From Defluviicoccus sp. (GTDB lineage: Bacteria > Pseudomonadota > Alphaproteobacteria > Rhodospirillales > Defluviicoccaceae), in contig CP058705.1 of the NCBI GenBank assembly GCA_013414705.1, forward strand, positions 1,741,289 to 1,748,090: a stretch of 6,802 nt of DNA. Direction: 5' to 3'. The notes below the pieces were generated by a model, which worked only from the letters and a program-made list of their open reading frames with translations, had not been told where the DNA came from and searched no databases. Position 1 is the first letter of the stretch. Every line of letters starts with the position of its first letter. Below are positions 6,429 through 6,802 of this stretch, piece after piece. The position numbers were made by a program, and so were the translations under genes.

Positions 6429-6548
6429 AGCAAAACCGCTCTAAGTTGCGGTCAACCTACCATGGTGACTCTCTGCGTCAAAGGTGAAAAGGCACAGCGC
6501 TTGGTTCTGCTGCTGTTCCGCTTGCCAGTTCCGTGAGTCTGCAGCCCA

Positions 6549-6582
6549 CGGCCCGCGGGTGTCCGATGTTCCACGCGGGCCG
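6549..6582 (-). terminator. GC-rich inverted repeat just after a minus-strand stop codon
   Basis: CGGCCCGCG (6549-6557) and CGCGGGCCG (6574-6582) are a perfect 9-base inverted repeat with a 16-base loop. On the minus strand the stem begins eight bases after the stop codon of the right-edge gene. The position fits a transcription terminator or 3'-end stabilising hairpin. There is no T-tract after it on the minus strand, so Rho-independent termination is uncertain. Confidence 0.4.
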
Positions 6583-6590
6583 CGATCCGA

Positions 6591-6802
6591 TCAGTTGGCG
6601 CTTGCGGCTGCTCCGACCGTCGTCGGCAGGGGCTCCGAGACCGCATCCACCAGGTAGACGATCGACCGGTAGGGCACGCCGGCATGCATGCTCAGGCCGA
6701 TCTCGCAGGTCCGGCTGTTCGAATAACCGTCGTCGCATCCCGGCGGGAGCTGTGCCGCCAGCGTTCGCAGCGCATGGGCATTGAGTTCCGGCGTCGTGAA
6801 TC
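6591..6802 (-). CDS. C-terminal end of an unrecognised protein (partial)
   Basis: One minus-strand frame is open from the right edge to a TGA at 6591-6593, giving 69 residues without an internal start being needed. The translation has natural protein character: a helical stretch (ELNAHALRTLAAQLPPG), then a segment with two Cys (residues 22 and 32 of the visible part, in GCDDGYSNSRTCEIG), then a strand-like YRSIVYLVDAV and an Ala-rich tail. The two Cys ten residues apart could form a disulphide in an exported protein, but this is a guess. I do not recognise the family. Competing frames here give Arg-rich text. The gene reads in the same direction as the phosphofructokinase but is 249 bases upstream of it with a hairpin between, so it is probably a separate unit. 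Confidence 0.55.
   Translation of the reverse strand, partial: FTTPELNAHALRTLAAQLPPGCDDGYSNSRTCEIGLSMHAGVPYRSIVYLVDAVSEPLPTTVGAAASAN

Larger units (their letters stand above)
6342..6590. other. 249-base spacer between two minus-strand genes
   Basis: This stretch holds the phosphofructokinase ribosome binding site and promoter candidate, and a GC-rich inverted repeat close to the stop codon of the upstream minus-strand gene. Open frames across it (minus strand 6452-6685 and 6478-6738, plus strand 6533-6784) are Arg/Pro-rich and overlap the more plausible minus-strand coding frame, so I do not call them. Confidence 0.5.

Overview
The window is GC-rich chromosomal DNA with a housekeeping gene set and no phage, transposon or CRISPR signature that I can see. 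The pairing of a PpiD-type SurA_N/parvulin membrane protein directly upstream of trpE is typical of Alphaproteobacteria. The stand-alone (unfused) TrpE and the roughly 410-residue PPi-type phosphofructokinase make a Rhodospirillales-like alphaproteobacterium my best guess. That placement rests on recalled gene order and protein style, not on a search.

Layout from left to right: (1) the last 39 codons of an unrecognised + strand gene (1-120). (2) About 500 bases without a convincing gene (121-626), holding an AT-rich promoter-like island near 413-441. (3) A small membrane-anchored protein with a C-terminal peptidoglycan-binding domain (627-1196, +). (4) A 351-base spacer (1197-1547) with possible leader structure and a weak promoter. 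(5) ppiD-like periplasmic chaperone gene (1548-3419, +), followed after 36 bases by (6) trpE, the large subunit of anthranilate synthase (3456-5006, +). (7) A short convergent intergenic region with a long hairpin and a T-tract (5007-5111). (8) A 6-phosphofructokinase with pyrophosphate-type active-site residues (5112-6341, -). (9) A 249-base spacer with its ribosome binding site and a GC-rich inverted repeat. (10) The C-terminal 69 codons of an unrecognised minus-strand gene that runs off the right edge (6591-6802).

Functionally, the peptidoglycan-binding protein and PpiD both belong to the cell envelope. TrpE commits chorismate to tryptophan and shares the ppiD transcription unit only by position. 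Its glutamine amidotransferase partner TrpG is not next to it: trpE is followed by the convergent phosphofructokinase gene. The phosphofructokinase belongs to central carbon metabolism and forms a separate minus-strand unit.

I found no evidence of a new multi-gene system here. The points most worth a second look are the absence of trpG next to trpE, the residues of the PPi-type phosphofructokinase, the pairing alternatives in the ppiD leader, and the unassigned spacer at 121-626.
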